A DNA stretch of 32,522 bases from Spirochaetota bacterium (GCA_026418195.1 JAOABU010000052.1:1-32522); one strand, 5' to 3'; shown: positions 17,631 through 28,885, numbered from the stretch's first letter. Notes: generated by a model from the sequence alone, not told the origin. A program made the numbers and translations.

Positions 17631-18257
17631 CTACAACTCTCTTTTCTTTGCTGAAGTAACGACCACCATCCCGTTTATAGCTCCGGGCACCGCACCTTTG
17701 ACAAGTAGCAGTTGTTTCTCTGGATCAATTTTTACGATCCGAAGATTCTGGACAGTGTATCGTTGTCCTCCCATCCTCCCTGCCATCTTTACTCCGCGGA
17801 AGGTATGACCGGGATGCGTGTTTTGCCCCGTCGATCCATGAGTTCGGTGGAATTTGGATCCATGGGTATCACGCCCCCCATGGAAACCCCACCGCTTCAC
17901 GACACCTTGATATCCCTTCCCTTTGGTGGTGCCTCGAACGTCTACAAATCGCAATCCTTCCAAGGCCTCAACCCCAATCTTCGCCCCTACCTCACCCTCA
18001 AGTTCGAAATCTCGTATTTCCACCAGATGCCGGGTAGGTTTGACAGACTCGGGAAATTGACCTCTGTATGGCTTGGTTAGACGGCTTTCCTTGATCTGAC
18101 CAGATCCTAAAACAACCGCCTCATACCCATTCTTTTCTATGGTACGTCTTGCAACAATCCAGTTGGGCTCCACCTGGATGACAGTAACGGGAACTAAAAC
18201 CCCGCTTTCATCGAAAACTTGGGTCATCCCAACTTTCTTTCCTATTAGACCAACCAT
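17631..18257 (-). CDS. rplC: 50S ribosomal protein L3
   Basis: L3 starts large-subunit assembly and reaches toward the peptidyl transferase centre. The 208-residue protein begins [15 protein letters not shown]. It has the central extension [18 protein letters not shown] and [10 protein letters not shown], which holds the Gln methylated by PrmB in other bacteria. It follows rpsJ by 19 nt. Confidence 0.98.
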   Translation of the reverse strand: MVGLIGKKVGMTQVFDESGVLVPVTVIQVEPNWIVARRTIEKNGYEAVVLGSGQIKESRLTKPYRGQFPESVKPTRHLVEIRDFELEGEVGAKIGVEALEGLRFVDVRGTTKGKGYQGVVKRWGFHGGRDTHGSKFHRTHGSTGQNTHPGHTFRGVKMAGRMGGQRYTVQNLRIVKIDPEKQLLLVKGAVPGAINGMVVVTSAKKREL

Positions 18258-18276
18258 TACATTCCCCTACTATTTC

Positions 18277-18585
18277 TTACTGCTTGATCTCTACATCTAC
18301 ACCCGCGGGTAGTTCTAACTTCATCAGAGCATCCATTACGGTCGATGTGGGAGATAGAATATCAATTAGCCGCTTATGTGTCCGCATTTCGAACTGCTCC
18401 CTAGATTTCTTGTGGACATGTGGAGAGCGCAGAACTGTAAACTTGTTTATTCGTGTCGGTAACGGAATCGGTCCCGAAACATTCGCTCCGGCCTTTTGTA
18501 CGGTTTGTACAATTGCCTTCGCACTTTGATCGATCAACTCCACATCAAAGCTTCGGAGCCGAACTCGAATTCTATCCTTAGCCAT
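18277..18585 (-). CDS. rpsJ: 30S ribosomal protein S10 (NusE)
   Basis: S10 is both a 30S head protein and, as NusE, a partner of NusB and NusG in antitermination and transcription-translation coupling. The 102-residue product begins [14 protein letters not shown] and has [23 protein letters not shown] at 18585 has a strong GGAGGAG ribosome site at 18588-18594. A TTG at 18618 lies inside the upstream hairpin and is rejected as a start. The gene has no room for a promoter between that hairpin and its ribosome site. Confidence 0.97.
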   Translation of the reverse strand: MAKDRIRVRLRSFDVELIDQSAKAIVQTVQKAGANVSGPIPLPTRINKFTVLRSPHVHKKSREQFEMRTHKRLIDILSPTSTVMDALMKLELPAGVDVEIKQ

Positions 18586-18587
18586 TA

Positions 18588-18633
18588 CTCCTCCAAAAAG
18601 AAGCCTTACCCCCTTCAAGGCGGGGTAAGGCTT
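18588..18633 (-). terminator. Terminator-like hairpin between tuf and rpsJ, abutting the rpsJ ribosome site
   Basis: A perfect 12-bp stem (18601-18612 with 18622-18633, AAGCCTTACCCC on the minus strand) encloses a 9-nt loop. On the minus strand it is followed by C and five Ts (18599-18595), then at once by the GGAGGAG ribosome site of rpsJ (18594-18588). It begins 9 bases after the tuf stop. This has the form of an intrinsic terminator or attenuator, yet the downstream operon shows no separate promoter. Confidence 0.85.
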
Positions 18634-18642
18634 TTATTGAAA

Positions 18643-19833
18643 TTACTCGATGATTTCGATTACCTGACCGCTGGCAACTGTTCTTCCACCTTCACGAATA
18701 GCGAACCGCAATCCCTTATCCATCGCGATGGGATAGATGAGTTCAACGGTAATTTCCGTATTATCCCCCGGCATCACCATTTGCTTATCCTGCGGAAGCT
18801 CTATCGTACCCGTCACATCGGTAGTTCGGAAATAGAACTGAGGACGATATCCGGAGAAGAACGGAGAATGTCTACCGCCCTCTTCCTTAGAAAGTACGTA
18901 GATCGTTCCCTTGAACTTTTTGTAGGGCTTAATCGATCCGGGTTTGGCCAAGACCTGCCCACGTTCCACTTCTTTCTTATCAATACCGCGAAGGAGACAT
19001 CCAATATTGTCACCAGCCTGGCCTTCGTCAAGGATCTTGTTGAACATTTCGATTCCAGTGACAACGGTTTTCTTGGTCTCGCGAATACCTACGATTTCCA
19101 CTTCATCGTTCAGCTTGATCACTCCCCGCTCCACACGACCCGTTACCACCGTACCACGACCCTGAATGGAGAATACGTCTTCAATGGGCATGAGGAAGGG
19201 TTTGTCAACATCACGCTGCGGAATGGGGAAATAGCTATCCATTGCATTGAGAAGCTCTCCAATGCATTTCGTCTTTTCCGGATCATCCGGATTTTCCATA
19301 GCAGGGAATGCTGCTCCCCGCACGACAGGCACTTCATCCCCTGGGAAATTGTAGAACTTTAATAGATCCCGCATCTCTTCCTCTACCAGGTCAATAAGAT
19401 CCGGATCGTCTACCATGTCAATCTTGTTGATGAACACAATAAGAGCAGGAACCCCTACCTGTCGAGCGAGAAGGATATGTTCCTTGGTTTGTGCCATAGG
19501 TCCATCCGTAGCGGCCACAACCACGATGGCTCCATCCATCTGAGCAGCACCCGTGATCATGTTTTTGATATAGTCTGCATGTCCCGGGCAGTCTACGTGC
19601 GCATAGTGCCGTTTATCGGTCTGATATTCGATGTGCCGAGTATTGATCGTAATACCCCTTGCCTTCTCCTCGGGGGCATTATCAATATCTTCATACTTCA
19701 TCACTTTCCCACCGTAGTGTCTGGCACAGTACATCGATATTGCTGCAGTTAGGGTAGTCTTACCATGGTCAATATGACCGATCGTACCGACGTTGATGTG
19801 AGGTTTCGCCCTTTCAAACTTTTCTTTGGCCAT
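18643..19833 (-). CDS. tuf: Translation elongation factor Tu
   Basis: EF-Tu delivers aminoacyl-tRNA to the ribosome in a GTP-dependent step. The 396-residue protein shows GHIDHGKT (19-26), RGITI (59-63), DCPGH (81-85) and NKID (136-139), followed by domains 2 and 3 with [12 protein letters not shown] and [18 protein letters not shown]85 is the catalytic His equivalent. AAGGAGG lies five bases before ATG. The gene follows rpsG after a 301-nt gap containing its own promoter and leader, and fusA is absent from that place. Only one tuf copy is visible in the window. Confidence 0.98.
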   Translation of the reverse strand: MAKEKFERAKPHINVGTIGHIDHGKTTLTAAISMYCARHYGGKVMKYEDIDNAPEEKARGITINTRHIEYQTDKRHYAHVDCPGHADYIKNMITGAAQMDGAIVVVAATDGPMAQTKEHILLARQVGVPALIVFINKIDMVDDPDLIDLVEEEMRDLLKFYNFPGDEVPVVRGAAFPAMENPDDPEKTKCIGELLNAMDSYFPIPQRDVDKPFLMPIEDVFSIQGRGTVVTGRVERGVIKLNDEVEIVGIRETKKTVVTGIEMFNKILDEGQAGDNIGCLLRGIDKKEVERGQVLAKPGSIKPYKKFKGTIYVLSKEEGGRHSPFFSGYRPQFYFRTTDVTGTIELPQDKQMVMPGDNTEITVELIYPIAMDKGLRFAIREGGRTVASGQVIEIIE

Positions 19834-20090
19834 TTCTGCCTCCTTCCGCTATTTTCACCGAAAATAGTTTTCTAGATATCAGTGTCCGGTAATCCGTACA
19901 GGATACTACCGTACCTTAACCACCAGATTCGTTAGTTGGATGTGATAGGAGATGAAAAGTCTAACGAAAGACGCCCATCCTTCCTACACAACCTTGCTCC
20001 TGGAATAACCATAGGAAGTCCTCCTACAGTTTCGCAGGAACCCACAACATCGCACCGTTCAAGACGGTCTAATGGACGAACAGCGATCTG
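19834..20090 (-). promoter_or_regulatory. Long structured 5' leader of tuf
   Basis: The leader is about 250 nt if transcription starts near 20084. It holds three hairpins: an 8-bp stem (19928-19935 with 19961-19968); a 9-bp bulged stem (CGGTA and ATCC at 19887-19895 with GGAT and TACCG at 19901-19911); and an 8-bp stem with 3-nt loop (19849-19856 with 19860-19867) immediately ahead of the tuf ribosome site at 19839-19845. No known riboswitch class was recognised. Confidence 0.6.
19932..20012 (-). CDS. Possible 26-codon leader ORF upstream of tuf
   Basis: ATG at 20012 is preceded by AGGAGG at 20020-20025 with a 7-base spacing, which is an excellent ribosome site. The ORF reads MVIPGARLCRKDGRLSLDFS plus six residues and stops at 19934-19932. 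That stop codon lies in the 3' arm of an 8-bp hairpin. The peptide resembles nothing I know. It could be a regulatory leader peptide whose translation alters the hairpin, or chance. Confidence 0.4.
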   Translation of the reverse strand: MVIPGARLCRKDGRLSLDFSSPITSN

Positions 20091-20119
20091 ATTATATATG
20101 GTTCTCCCAAGATGGTCAA
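20091..20119 (-). promoter_or_regulatory. Strong sigma70-type promoter for tuf
   Basis: TTGACC (minus strand, 20119-20114) and a perfect TATAAT (20096-20091) are separated by exactly 17 bp. Transcription should start near 20084. It lies just inside the rpsG-tuf gap, 16 bases after the rpsG stop, and would let tuf be expressed apart from rpsLG. Confidence 0.8.
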
Positions 20120-20134
20120 TAGACCGTTCCCGAG

Positions 20135-20605
20135 TTACCACCGATAATGGGCAAATGCTTTGTTCGCTTCTGCCATCTTATGTGTATCTTCTTTTTTCTT
20201 TATGGCAGTGCCCGTATTGTTGTACGCATCCCAGAGTTCTAGCGCCAATTTTTCACTAAAGTTCTTTCCCGACCTTTCCCGAGCAGCGGTGATAATCCAT
20301 CGCATGGCTAGTGCCTCTCGCCGGGATTCGCGAATTTCCACCGGTACCTGGTAGGTAGCTCCACCTACTCTTCGGGATTTCACTTCTACCAACGGTTTTA
20401 CATTTTCAATCGCCTTCAGAAAAACTTCCAATTCACTCTTGTCTGTTTTACCCTTCAGCGACTCGATGGCGTTGTAGAGTAATCGAGTAGCGATGGACTT
20501 TTTTCCTTTCAACATCATGCGCGTAATGAACTTGGCCACCACTACATTGTGATATCGAGAATCAGGGAGTGTCGGCCGTTTCGTTGCTACTTTTCTTCTT
20601 GCCAT
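20135..20605 (-). CDS. rpsG: 30S ribosomal protein S7
   Basis: S7 nucleates assembly of the 30S head and contacts E-site tRNA and mRNA. In E. coli it represses the str operon. The 156-residue protein begins [20 protein letters not shown], has [19 protein letters not shown], and ends HYRW. It follows rpsL by 12 nt. The gene that usually comes next, fusA, is missing here. Confidence 0.98.
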   Translation of the reverse strand: MARRKVATKRPTLPDSRYHNVVVAKFITRMMLKGKKSIATRLLYNAIESLKGKTDKSELEVFLKAIENVKPLVEVKSRRVGGATYQVPVEIRESRREALAMRWIITAARERSGKNFSEKLALELWDAYNNTGTAIKKKEDTHKMAEANKAFAHYRW

Positions 20606-20617
20606 GATACGTTTCTC

Positions 20618-20992
20618 CTACGCCTTTGGCCGTTTCGCCCCATACTTTGAACGGCCCCTTTTACGATCTTCCACACCCAATGCATCCTTTGTGCCCCGAA
20701 TGATATGATAACGGACTCCAGGTAAGTCTTTTACCCGTCCTCCCCGTATCAACACCACCGAGTGTTCCTGAAGATTGTGTCCGATACCTGGAATATACGC
20801 GGTTACTTCGATTCCATTCACCAATCGAACTCGAGCAACCTTCCGCAATGCAGAGTTAGGTTTCTTCGGTGTAATCGTCATCACTCGAGTGCAAACACCT
20901 CTCTTCTGAGGACAACCCTGCAGGGCTGGGGCCTTCGTTTTTGAACGTGCTTTTTGTCGTCCCTTTCGAATAAGCTGATTGATTGTTGGCAT
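20618..20992 (-). CDS. rpsL: 30S ribosomal protein S12
   Basis: S12 monitors codon-anticodon pairing in the decoding centre. The 124-residue protein has [17 protein letters not shown] and [14 protein letters not shown]43 and K88, equivalent to E. coli K42 and K87, are wild-type, so no S12 streptomycin resistance change is seen. D89 is the Asp thiomethylated by RimO elsewhere. The start [11 protein letters not shown] is typical. AGGAG lies 13 bases upstream of ATG, an unusually long spacing, with AAGG almost touching the start codon. Confidence 0.98.
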   Translation of the reverse strand: MPTINQLIRKGRQKARSKTKAPALQGCPQKRGVCTRVMTITPKKPNSALRKVARVRLVNGIEVTAYIPGIGHNLQEHSVVLIRGGRVKDLPGVRYHIIRGTKDALGVEDRKRGRSKYGAKRPKA

Positions 20993-21024
20993 ACCTTAAC
21001 CATTTCTCCTACTGTTAGTTAAAA

Positions 21025-21070
21025 CCTGCAAGCGAAGCAGGAATGTACCCCAAGTTCTTCAAAATGTCAA
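21025..21070 (-). promoter_or_regulatory. Probable rpsL promoter with overlapping small hairpin
   Basis: On the minus strand a perfect TTGACA (21070-21065) and TACATT (21047-21042) are 17 bp apart, with the start expected near 21035. A 5-bp GC hairpin (21025-21029 with 21037-21041) followed by TTTT overlaps the start region and may weakly attenuate read-through from rpoC. The -35 and spacing are convincing; the -10 is only a four-of-six match. Confidence 0.55.
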
Positions 21071-21078
21071 TATAGGGA

Positions 21079-24000
21079 TCAATCGTCCGAATCGCCATAC
21101 TCATCCTCACCATTCTCCTCTTCCTGTACACTTTGAATGATCTCCTGTTTACTAGGCTCAGATTCTTCCTTTTCTTTCTGCTTGGATTCGAGGATTTTCT
21201 GTATCTTTGCGTCCAGGTCTTCTGCATTCTCATCGTACAGTTTCAGGGCTCGATACCGTTTCATACCCGTTCCAGCTGGTATGGGATGACCAATGATCAC
21301 GTTTTCTTTCAATCCCCTCAGGTAGTCCACCGCTCCAGCTATAGCTGCATTTGTCAGGACTCTGGTAGTTTCCTGGAAGGAAGCAGCAGAGAAGAATGAA
21401 TCAATGTTCAAAGAAGCCCGTGTAATTCCAAGAAGCAGGGGTCTTGCAATAGCGGGCTGTCCTCCTTCACGGATCACCTTTTCATTTTCTTCGTGGAACT
21501 TGTGCTTATCCACCTGTTGGCCAAAGATGAAGTTCGTATCCCCTACAGACACGATCTCTACTTTCCTCATCATCTGCCGAATGATGATCCCTATGTGTTT
21601 ATCGTTGATGCTTACACCTTGCAGACGATACACTTCCTGGATCTCGTTCATCATGAATTGTTGTAGGGCATTCTCCCCTAAGGTGTGCAGCACATCATGA
21701 GGATCTATATTCCCATCGCAGAGCTGTTCCCCTGCTTCTACCGTATCTCCTTCGCGAACCAACAGGTGACGTCCCATGGGAACCAGATGTTTATACTCTT
21801 TCCCATAGGGGTCCTCGATGGCAATGACCCGTTTTCCTTTGATAATGTTTTTAAACCGGACGACTCCCGAAACCTGGGCAAGAACCGCTGCATTCTTTGG
21901 CTTTCGGGCCTCGAATAGTTCTCCTACTCTTGGGAGACCTCCCGTGATATCACCTGTCTTTACACTTTCTTTTAAAAGTTTTGCCAATGTGCGGCCCGCC
22001 TTTATCTTGTCCCCGTCGTTCACATTCAAGTATGCTGAGCCAGGTATGAAATATACCGCTTTTTCCATGCCCTGCTCGTCGAGAATTCGGATCCGGGGTT
22101 GAATAGACTCAGACGTGTAATCGGTGATCTTCTTTTCGATATTCCCGGTTTCTTCGTTGATTTCCTCCTTCAGCGTAGTTCCCAACACGATATCTACAAA
22201 CTCTACAATTCCATCGTACTCTGAGATGATTGGTTCACTAAAGGGGTCAAACGTTGCGAGGGTGTACTCGGGAGGAAGAATATCACCAGGTTTCACGAAC
22301 AAGGTGGAACCGTTTCGGATTTCAACTTTCTGTTCCTGGGCAATGAGGTACAGTTTCTTTCTATCTTTTCCGATCAGAATGTAGGCATTGTGGTTGGAAA
22401 CAATATCTTGTCCATCCCGCTTTAAGATTGCCTGTCCCTTGAGTACTCGATCTCCATCCTTCAAGTAAAGTTTGTCCTTCGGCTGCAGATCGATGGAATC
22501 CAGGATCCGATTCACAATGATATGCCCTTTTCGGGTGAACAGGAGATCGCCGGTTTGAAGCTTCACTGTGGATCCGAGAATCCCTTTCATAACAATGGGA
22601 TACTTGAGATAGACCTTGTTTTCTTCAGAAGCTTTCGTAGCGGCCCCCCCGATGTGGAAGGTGCGCATGGTAAGCTGGGTTCCTGGTTGACCGATCGATT
22701 GGGCAGCAATGATTCCTACCGCTTCTCCAATTTCTACGGTTTTGTTGGTAGCCAGGTTCCTTCCATAACATTTCTGACATACCCCATGCCTGGACTCGCA
22801 AGTAAGTACCGTCCGGATCCGCACAGCCTCGATCCCGGCTGCTTCGATTTCTTGGGCTATCTCATCGGTAATGAGTTCATTCACATCTACGATGATTTCA
22901 CCCGTAATCGGGTGCTTTACCCGTTCTAGCGTGAACCGCCCCTCAATACGGTCTGCTAAGGATTCCACGATCTCCTCTCCATCCTTCAGCGCCCGCATTT
23001 CCAACCCGTTAATGGTGCCACAATCTTCCTCGTTCACTACCACATCCTGAGCGATGTCCACCAATCGCCGGGTCAAGTATCCCGCATCTGCCGTTTTTAA
23101 TGCGGTGTCTGCTAGACCTTTTCGGGCTCCGTTGGTAGAGATGAAGAATTCGATAACGGAAAGCCCCTCCTTGAAGTTCGAGAGGATCGGAAGTTCAATG
23201 ATATCTCCCGATGGCTTCGCCATAAGCCCCCGCATTCCCGCTAGCTGTCGAATCTGACTACGAGAACCTCTAGCACCCGAGTTGGCCATCATGTAGACCG
23301 GATTGAACCCCTGACGATCGCTCTTCAGAATGTTCATCAATTCGTTTGTCAACTCCTCGTTTGTCTTGGACCATACCTCGATTACCCGGTTGTATCGTTC
23401 TTCTTGGGTGATGTGTCCATGGAGGTACTGTTCCTGGATCTCCCGAACTTCGGCATTGGCTTTTTCAATCATCTTTTTCTTCGATTCGGGAATAAGGATG
23501 TCTTCTACCCCGATGGTTGCCCCGAAAAGGGTGGCATACTTGAAACCCAAGTCTTTCAAAGCATCCAACATTTGCACAGTGAGGTAAGGGCCTTTCTCTA
23601 CATAGACTTTCGCAATTAAGGCTTTCAATTCTTTATCGCCCATTGGGTAGTTCAGATACTCGATCCCTTTGGGTAATCCTTCGTTGAATACTACTCGACC
23701 CGGGGTTGTCTCGATTACTTCACCATTGATAGGAACTTTGATTCTAGCCCAATACTCGACCGATCCAGCATCGATAGCCATCAAGACTTCTTCCACCGAA
23801 CTGAACCGCTTCCCTTCCCCTTTGGCACCTTTCTTTTCTCGAGTCAAGTAATGGATGCCTAGAATCATGTCCTGAGAAGGAAACACGATGGGTTTTCCAT
23901 TTGCGGGATTCAACAAGTTCTTGGCAGATAGCATGAGAGTCCAGCATTCTATCTGAGCTGCTTGCGTCAAAGGTACATGTACAGCCATCTGGTCCCCATC

Positions 24001-25350
24001 GAAGTCAGCGTTGTATGCATGACAAACGAGAGGATGAAGCTTGATCGCTTTCCCATCTACCAATACGGGTTCGAAGGCTTGGATTCCCAATCGGTGGAGG
24101 GTGGGTGCCCGGTTCAGTAGAACAGGGTGCTCTTTCACTACATCCTCCAAGATCTGCCATACCTCCGGGCTCTCTGTTTCTACGAGAGTCTTAGCCTTCT
24201 TGATGTTATAGACAACATCTTTCTCCACCAGTTTCTTCATGATGAAGGGTTTGAACAGTTCCAACGCCATTTTCGTAGGAAGACCACACTGGTGAAGCTT
24301 CAACTCAGGTCCTACTACGATCACGGAGCGACCCGAGTAATCGACCCGTTTACCCAGAAGGTTCTGCCGGAATCGACCTTGTTTCCCTTTCAACATATCG
24401 GAAAGGGATTTAAGGGGTCGATTGGAAGCCCCTTTCACTACCCGTTTACGCTTAGAATTGTCAAATAAGGCATCTACCGCTTCCTGGAGCATCCGCTTCT
24501 CGTTTCGAATGATGATGTCAGGAGCGTTCAGAGCGATGAGCCGTTTTAACCGGTTATTCCGGTTAATCACTCTTCGGTATAGGTCATTCAAGTCACTTGT
24601 CGCAAACCTTCCTCCATCCAGCTGCACCATCGGTCGAAGTTCTGGAGGAATCACGGGAATCACCTCAAGAATCATCCATTCAGGACGGTTCCCTGAATCC
24701 CGAAAGTTTTCCACAATTTCGATCCGTTTTAGAAGCCGTTTGTCCGCTTTGGGGCCTTTCTCGATCATCTGGGCTCGAAGTTGAGCAGACAGAGCATCTA
24801 GATCGATCCCTTCCAGCAGGGTGCGAATGGCTTCTGCTCCTATACCGGCCGTAAAAGCCATTCCATGTCGCTCCTTCGCCTCCAGATACTCCTCCTCTGT
24901 GAGGAGTTCCATTTTCTTGAGATCGGTATCCCCCGGATCGATCACGATGTACTTTTCATAGTAGAGGACCGAACGCAAAGCAGCTACGGTTAGGTCCAGT
25001 AACAACCCCATTCTGGAAGGTACTGAACGGTAGTACCAGATGTGAGAAACGGGTGAAGCAAGTTCGATGTGTCCCATCCGTTCCCTTCGTACTTTAAAAT
25101 GGGTAACTTCTACACCACAACGATCACAGATGACGCCCTTGTACCGGATGGACTTGAACTTTCCACAGTAACACTCCCATTCTTTCGTGGTACCAAAGAT
25201 TCGCTCACAGAATAGCCCCTCTTTTTCAGGTCGAAGAGTCCTGTAATTGATGGTTTCAGGCTTCTTCACTTCTCCATAGCTCCATGCACGGATCTTTTCT
25301 GGAGAAGCCAACTGTATGCGAATGGAATCAAAATCCTGGATATCTCGCAT
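21079..25350 (-). CDS. rpoC: DNA-directed RNA polymerase beta' subunit
   Basis: Beta' holds the catalytic magnesium and the clamp. The 1423-residue protein has the N-terminal zinc ribbon (C60, C62, C75, C78), the active-site NADFDGD (447-453), the bridge-helix region with [20 protein letters not shown] (735-754) and the second zinc site (C777, C851, C858, C861). The C-terminus is an acidic tail ([14 protein letters not shown]). No large lineage insertion was obvious. It starts 9 nt after rpoB and ends 86 nt before rpsL. Confidence 0.99.
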   Translation of the reverse strand: MRDIQDFDSIRIQLASPEKIRAWSYGEVKKPETINYRTLRPEKEGLFCERIFGTTKEWECYCGKFKSIRYKGVICDRCGVEVTHFKVRRERMGHIELASPVSHIWYYRSVPSRMGLLLDLTVAALRSVLYYEKYIVIDPGDTDLKKMELLTEEEYLEAKERHGMAFTAGIGAEAIRTLLEGIDLDALSAQLRAQMIEKGPKADKRLLKRIEIVENFRDSGNRPEWMILEVIPVIPPELRPMVQLDGGRFATSDLNDLYRRVINRNNRLKRLIALNAPDIIIRNEKRMLQEAVDALFDNSKRKRVVKGASNRPLKSLSDMLKGKQGRFRQNLLGKRVDYSGRSVIVVGPELKLHQCGLPTKMALELFKPFIMKKLVEKDVVYNIKKAKTLVETESPEVWQILEDVVKEHPVLLNRAPTLHRLGIQAFEPVLVDGKAIKLHPLVCHAYNADFDGDQMAVHVPLTQAAQIECWTLMLSAKNLLNPANGKPIVFPSQDMILGIHYLTREKKGAKGEGKRFSSVEEVLMAIDAGSVEYWARIKVPINGEVIETTPGRVVFNEGLPKGIEYLNYPMGDKELKALIAKVYVEKGPYLTVQMLDALKDLGFKYATLFGATIGVEDILIPESKKKMIEKANAEVREIQEQYLHGHITQEERYNRVIEVWSKTNEELTNELMNILKSDRQGFNPVYMMANSGARGSRSQIRQLAGMRGLMAKPSGDIIELPILSNFKEGLSVIEFFISTNGARKGLADTALKTADAGYLTRRLVDIAQDVVVNEEDCGTINGLEMRALKDGEEIVESLADRIEGRFTLERVKHPITGEIIVDVNELITDEIAQEIEAAGIEAVRIRTVLTCESRHGVCQKCYGRNLATNKTVEIGEAVGIIAAQSIGQPGTQLTMRTFHIGGAATKASEENKVYLKYPIVMKGILGSTVKLQTGDLLFTRKGHIIVNRILDSIDLQPKDKLYLKDGDRVLKGQAILKRDGQDIVSNHNAYILIGKDRKKLYLIAQEQKVEIRNGSTLFVKPGDILPPEYTLATFDPFSEPIISEYDGIVEFVDIVLGTTLKEEINEETGNIEKKITDYTSESIQPRIRILDEQGMEKAVYFIPGSAYLNVNDGDKIKAGRTLAKLLKESVKTGDITGGLPRVGELFEARKPKNAAVLAQVSGVVRFKNIIKGKRVIAIEDPYGKEYKHLVPMGRHLLVREGDTVEAGEQLCDGNIDPHDVLHTLGENALQQFMMNEIQEVYRLQGVSINDKHIGIIIRQMMRKVEIVSVGDTNFIFGQQVDKHKFHEENEKVIREGGQPAIARPLLLGITRASLNIDSFFSAASFQETTRVLTNAAIAGAVDYLRGLKENVIIGHPIPAGTGMKRYRALKLYDENAEDLDAKIQKILESKQKEKEESEPSKQEIIQSVQEEENGEDEYGDSDD

Positions 25351-25359
25351 GGTTACCTC

Positions 25360-28300
25360 CTAAAAATTGCTCCCCTGACGGTTGATCAATTCTTCGTCCC
25401 GTTCCGTTAGGGGAATCGGCTTTCCCTTAGCATCGCGGATGGTAATATCTAAAGCCAATCCTCGAAGCTCTTGAACCAACACATTGAAAGACTCGGGAAC
25501 ACCGGCTGCAGTGGAAGGTTCACCTTTTACGATGCTTTCGTAGATTTTTGCTCTTCCTGTCATATCATCTGATTTGATGGTGAGAAGTTCCTGTAGGGTA
25601 TTTGCAGCTCCATAGGCTTCCAATGCCCACACTTCCATTTCGCCCAAACGCTGTCCACCAAACTGCGCTTTACCTCCCAAGGGCTGCTGAGTAACCAAGG
25701 AATAGGGACCGGTAGAGCGGGCATGCATTTTATCGTCCACTAGATGATGGAGTTTCAGCATGTACATGTACCCCACTGTGACAGGATTCTTGAAAGGCTC
25801 TCCTGTTTTCCCGTCCCGGAGAATGGCTTTCGAGTTTTCTGGTAGATTGGACTGTCTCAGTTTCTGAGCAATTTCTTCCAAAGTGGCAGATTCGAACACC
25901 GGCGTTGCATACCACTCGTCATTGGATACTGCCGCCCAACCAAGCATCGTTTCCAACAACTGACCCAAGTTCATTCGGGAAGGTACTCCTAGGGGGTTCA
26001 AACAGATATCCAACGGTGTACCATCCTCGAGGAAAGGCATGTCTTCTTCCGGAAGGACACGGGCAATAACTCCCTTATTCCCATGCCGACCCGCCATCTT
26101 GTCTCCCTCCTGGAGCTTCCTCTTCGTAGCAATTAACACTTTCACTACCTCTTCCACTCCGGGTGGAAGATCATCCCCTTCAGACCGTTTAAGTCTCTGG
26201 ATATCGATCACTGTTCCCTCGGTTCCATGGGGAACACGGAGACTGGTATCCCGAACTTCTTTCGCTTTTTCGCCAAAGATAGAGTTCAAGAGTTTGAACT
26301 CAGGGGTCGTTTCTGTCTCCGATTTGGGGGTGACCTTTCCCACGAGGATGGACCCCGATTTCACCTTGGCTCCTATACGGATGATCCCCTCCTCATCCAG
26401 TTGTTCCAGAGCCTTCTCTCCAATATTGGGGATATCTCGAGTGATTTTTTCGGGCCCCAACTTCGTTTCTCTCACATCCACGGAGAACTCTTTAATGTGA
26501 ATAGAGGTAAAAATATCCTCTTTGACGATTTTCTCGGAAATCAGAATGGCATCCTCAAAGTTGTAGCCGTTCCAGGGAACAAATCCAACTAACACGTTTC
26601 TTCCTAGCGCTAGTTCCCCATGGAACGTAGCAGGTCCATCAGCCAGAACATCTCCAGCCTTCACTTTTTGACCGTATTTTACAATGGGTTTTTGGATATA
26701 ACAGGTATCTTGGTTTGTCCGCTGATACTTGATCAGTTCAAATACATCTCGATCGTTCGCATGAGCAGGCGAATCGGGTTTGATCACGATACGTGTACTG
26801 CTCACATACTCTACTGTTCCCGATCTTTTTGCCTTGATGAGCACTCCCGAGTCATAGGCGCATTTGGCCTCCATCCCTGTCCCCACCCGAGGAGGCTCAG
26901 GGAACACTAAGGGCACTGCTTGACGTTGCATGTTGGATCCCATGAGGGCTCGGTTCGCATCGTCGTGTTCCAGGAAAGGGATCAAAGAGGCCGAAACCGA
27001 TATGATTTGTTTGGGGGAAACATCCATGTACTGGATATCCTTAGGACTTCGAGTAGTGTAGTCCCCGCCTTTTCGAACACTGATTTGATCCTGAAGGAAG
27101 TTCCCATGTTCATCGATCGGTGCGTTAGCCTGGGCAATGAAGTACTTTTCCTCATCCATGGCCGATAGGAACTCGATCTCATTGGTCACTTTCCCATTCA
27201 CTACCTTACGATAAGGAGTTTCGAGAAATCCGTACTCATTCACCCGGGTGTAGTTGGCCAAAGAAACAATCAATCCAATATTGGGGCCTTCGGGTGTTTC
27301 GATAGGACACATCCTACCGTAATGGGTATAGTGTACGTCTCGAACCTCGAATCCTGCTCGGTCCCTCGACAACCCTCCGGGCCCCAATGCATTGAGCCTT
27401 CGCTTGTGGGTGAGTTCTGCCAGAGGATTCACTTGGTCCATGAACTGGGATAGTTGACTAGAACCGAAGAACTCCTTGATCGCAGCAACAATGGGTTTGA
27501 TGGAAATCAGATCCTGGGGTTTCAGCGTTTCTGTCTCTTTCAGAGACATACGTTCCTTGGCGATTCGTTCCATTCGAGTGAAGGCAGTTTTCAATTGGTT
27601 GGCTAATAGTTCTCCCACAGAACGAACCCTTCTATTCCCCAGATGATCGATATCATCCACGTTCGCTTCACCGATGTATACCTGAATCAAGTACTTCATC
27701 GTGTTGATGATATCTTCTTTCGTTAACAGATGAGAATCGATCGGCTGTTCGTACCCGAACTTCTTATTCAGTTTGTAACGACCAACCCTTCCTAAGTCAT
27801 ACCGACGAGCAGAGAAAAACATGGAAAGAAAATCTTTTTCCGCGTTCTCTACGGTAATAGGTTCCCCCGGCATAAGGATCGAATACACCGCAGAGAGCGC
27901 ATCTTCCTTGGTAGGCTCGTCCTGCCCTTGATCTTCACGGGTAAACTTGGCCTCTTCCCGTTCAAAACAGTTCAGGATCACCTCAGAGTTCAAGGAGCCT
28001 TCCGCTTCGAAATCGATGATCTCTAGTTCTTGAACTTTTTGGGTGAGCAGTTCATCGATATCATGAGGGTGAAGCTTGTCTCCCGCCATATGGAGGCGTT
28101 TCAAACTTTCCCCCTCCTGTACAAACACAGGTTTGGCCAATACTTTATTTACAAGAGAATCCTTTAATTCCCGATTTTCCGTCAACTGGACAGTTTTCGT
28201 TTTATAGAATAAGGAAATGATTTTTTCCCTGCTGTCGTACCCCAACGCGCGGAGGAATAAAGTTCCCAAAATCCGTTTTTTTCTGTCGATCTTCGCATAA

Positions 28301-28860
28301 ATCAAATCCTTCTTTTGGTCTATCTCGAATTCTAGCCAGGAACCACGGTAGGGAATGATTCTGGATGAGTATACCCCTTTCTCGTGGGAAAAAATCACCC
28401 CGGGAGAACGATGGATTTGAGATACAACGACTCGCTCTGCTCCGTTTATGATGAAAGTTCCTCGATCCGTCATCAGGGGAATATCCCCCATATAGATGTC
28501 CTTCTGGCGAATTTCGCCTGTTTCAAGGAACACCAGGTTTATCCTGGCCTTGATAGGAACCGCGTAGGTTAGCCCTTTCTGCTTGCATTCCGATTCACTG
28601 AACTTAATACTCCCTTCTTCAAGGGTGTAATAATCATACTCCAACCGCATATCCCCATTCTGGCTTTCGATGGGAAATACGGATCGGAATACTTCCTCCA
28701 GCCCCTGATTCAATAGTGGCTTTCCTTCCCGAAGACGTTCCCGTTGCAGGAATCGTTCGTAAGAAGAAAGCTGGATATCGATCAGGTTGGGCAGTTCCAT
28801 AACATCAGGTCTTCGCTTTCCTACGACGACCCGTTTAATCGCGGCATTCCTATCGAACAT
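25360..28860 (-). CDS. rpoB: DNA-directed RNA polymerase beta subunit
   Basis: Beta forms one jaw of the catalytic cleft and the rifampicin pocket. The product is 1166 residues from ATG at 28860, nine bases after AGGAGG. An in-frame start 14 codons earlier falls inside the intergenic hairpin and is rejected. The rifampicin region (about 466-502) reads SQFMDQ, then [11 protein letters not shown], then [10 protein letters not shown]490 corresponds to E. coli Ser531. Later blocks include [32 protein letters not shown] and the C-terminal [20 protein letters not shown]. Confidence 0.99.
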   Translation of the reverse strand: MFDRNAAIKRVVVGKRRPDVMELPNLIDIQLSSYERFLQRERLREGKPLLNQGLEEVFRSVFPIESQNGDMRLEYDYYTLEEGSIKFSESECKQKGLTYAVPIKARINLVFLETGEIRQKDIYMGDIPLMTDRGTFIINGAERVVVSQIHRSPGVIFSHEKGVYSSRIIPYRGSWLEFEIDQKKDLIYAKIDRKKRILGTLFLRALGYDSREKIISLFYKTKTVQLTENRELKDSLVNKVLAKPVFVQEGESLKRLHMAGDKLHPHDIDELLTQKVQELEIIDFEAEGSLNSEVILNCFEREEAKFTREDQGQDEPTKEDALSAVYSILMPGEPITVENAEKDFLSMFFSARRYDLGRVGRYKLNKKFGYEQPIDSHLLTKEDIINTMKYLIQVYIGEANVDDIDHLGNRRVRSVGELLANQLKTAFTRMERIAKERMSLKETETLKPQDLISIKPIVAAIKEFFGSSQLSQFMDQVNPLAELTHKRRLNALGPGGLSRDRAGFEVRDVHYTHYGRMCPIETPEGPNIGLIVSLANYTRVNEYGFLETPYRKVVNGKVTNEIEFLSAMDEEKYFIAQANAPIDEHGNFLQDQISVRKGGDYTTRSPKDIQYMDVSPKQIISVSASLIPFLEHDDANRALMGSNMQRQAVPLVFPEPPRVGTGMEAKCAYDSGVLIKAKRSGTVEYVSSTRIVIKPDSPAHANDRDVFELIKYQRTNQDTCYIQKPIVKYGQKVKAGDVLADGPATFHGELALGRNVLVGFVPWNGYNFEDAILISEKIVKEDIFTSIHIKEFSVDVRETKLGPEKITRDIPNIGEKALEQLDEEGIIRIGAKVKSGSILVGKVTPKSETETTPEFKLLNSIFGEKAKEVRDTSLRVPHGTEGTVIDIQRLKRSEGDDLPPGVEEVVKVLIATKRKLQEGDKMAGRHGNKGVIARVLPEEDMPFLEDGTPLDICLNPLGVPSRMNLGQLLETMLGWAAVSNDEWYATPVFESATLEEIAQKLRQSNLPENSKAILRDGKTGEPFKNPVTVGYMYMLKLHHLVDDKMHARSTGPYSLVTQQPLGGKAQFGGQRLGEMEVWALEAYGAANTLQELLTIKSDDMTGRAKIYESIVKGEPSTAAGVPESFNVLVQELRGLALDITIRDAKGKPIPLTERDEELINRQGSNF

Positions 28861-28885
28861 GTATGCACGCCTCCTGAGAATAATA

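Noticed and set aside
18586-18618. N-terminal extension of S10 from TTG at 18618
   Set aside because: The codon is within the terminator-like stem, and the family start [10 protein letters not shown] has a strong ribosome site.
18496-19362. 288-codon ORF on the plus strand opposite tuf and rpsJ
   Set aside because: It is antisense to two certain, strongly conserved genes, has no ribosome site or family resemblance, and long antisense frames are common opposite highly expressed genes with biased codons.
19834-20134. Possible remnant of fusA between rpsG and tuf
   Set aside because: No EF-G motif or residue similarity could be seen in any frame of the gap.
19932-20141. 69-codon version of the tuf-leader ORF starting at GTG overlapping the rpsG stop
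   Set aside because: It begins upstream of the strong tuf promoter, lacks a ribosome site, and its first part covers the promoter. Only the 26-codon internal ATG form has a good ribosome site.
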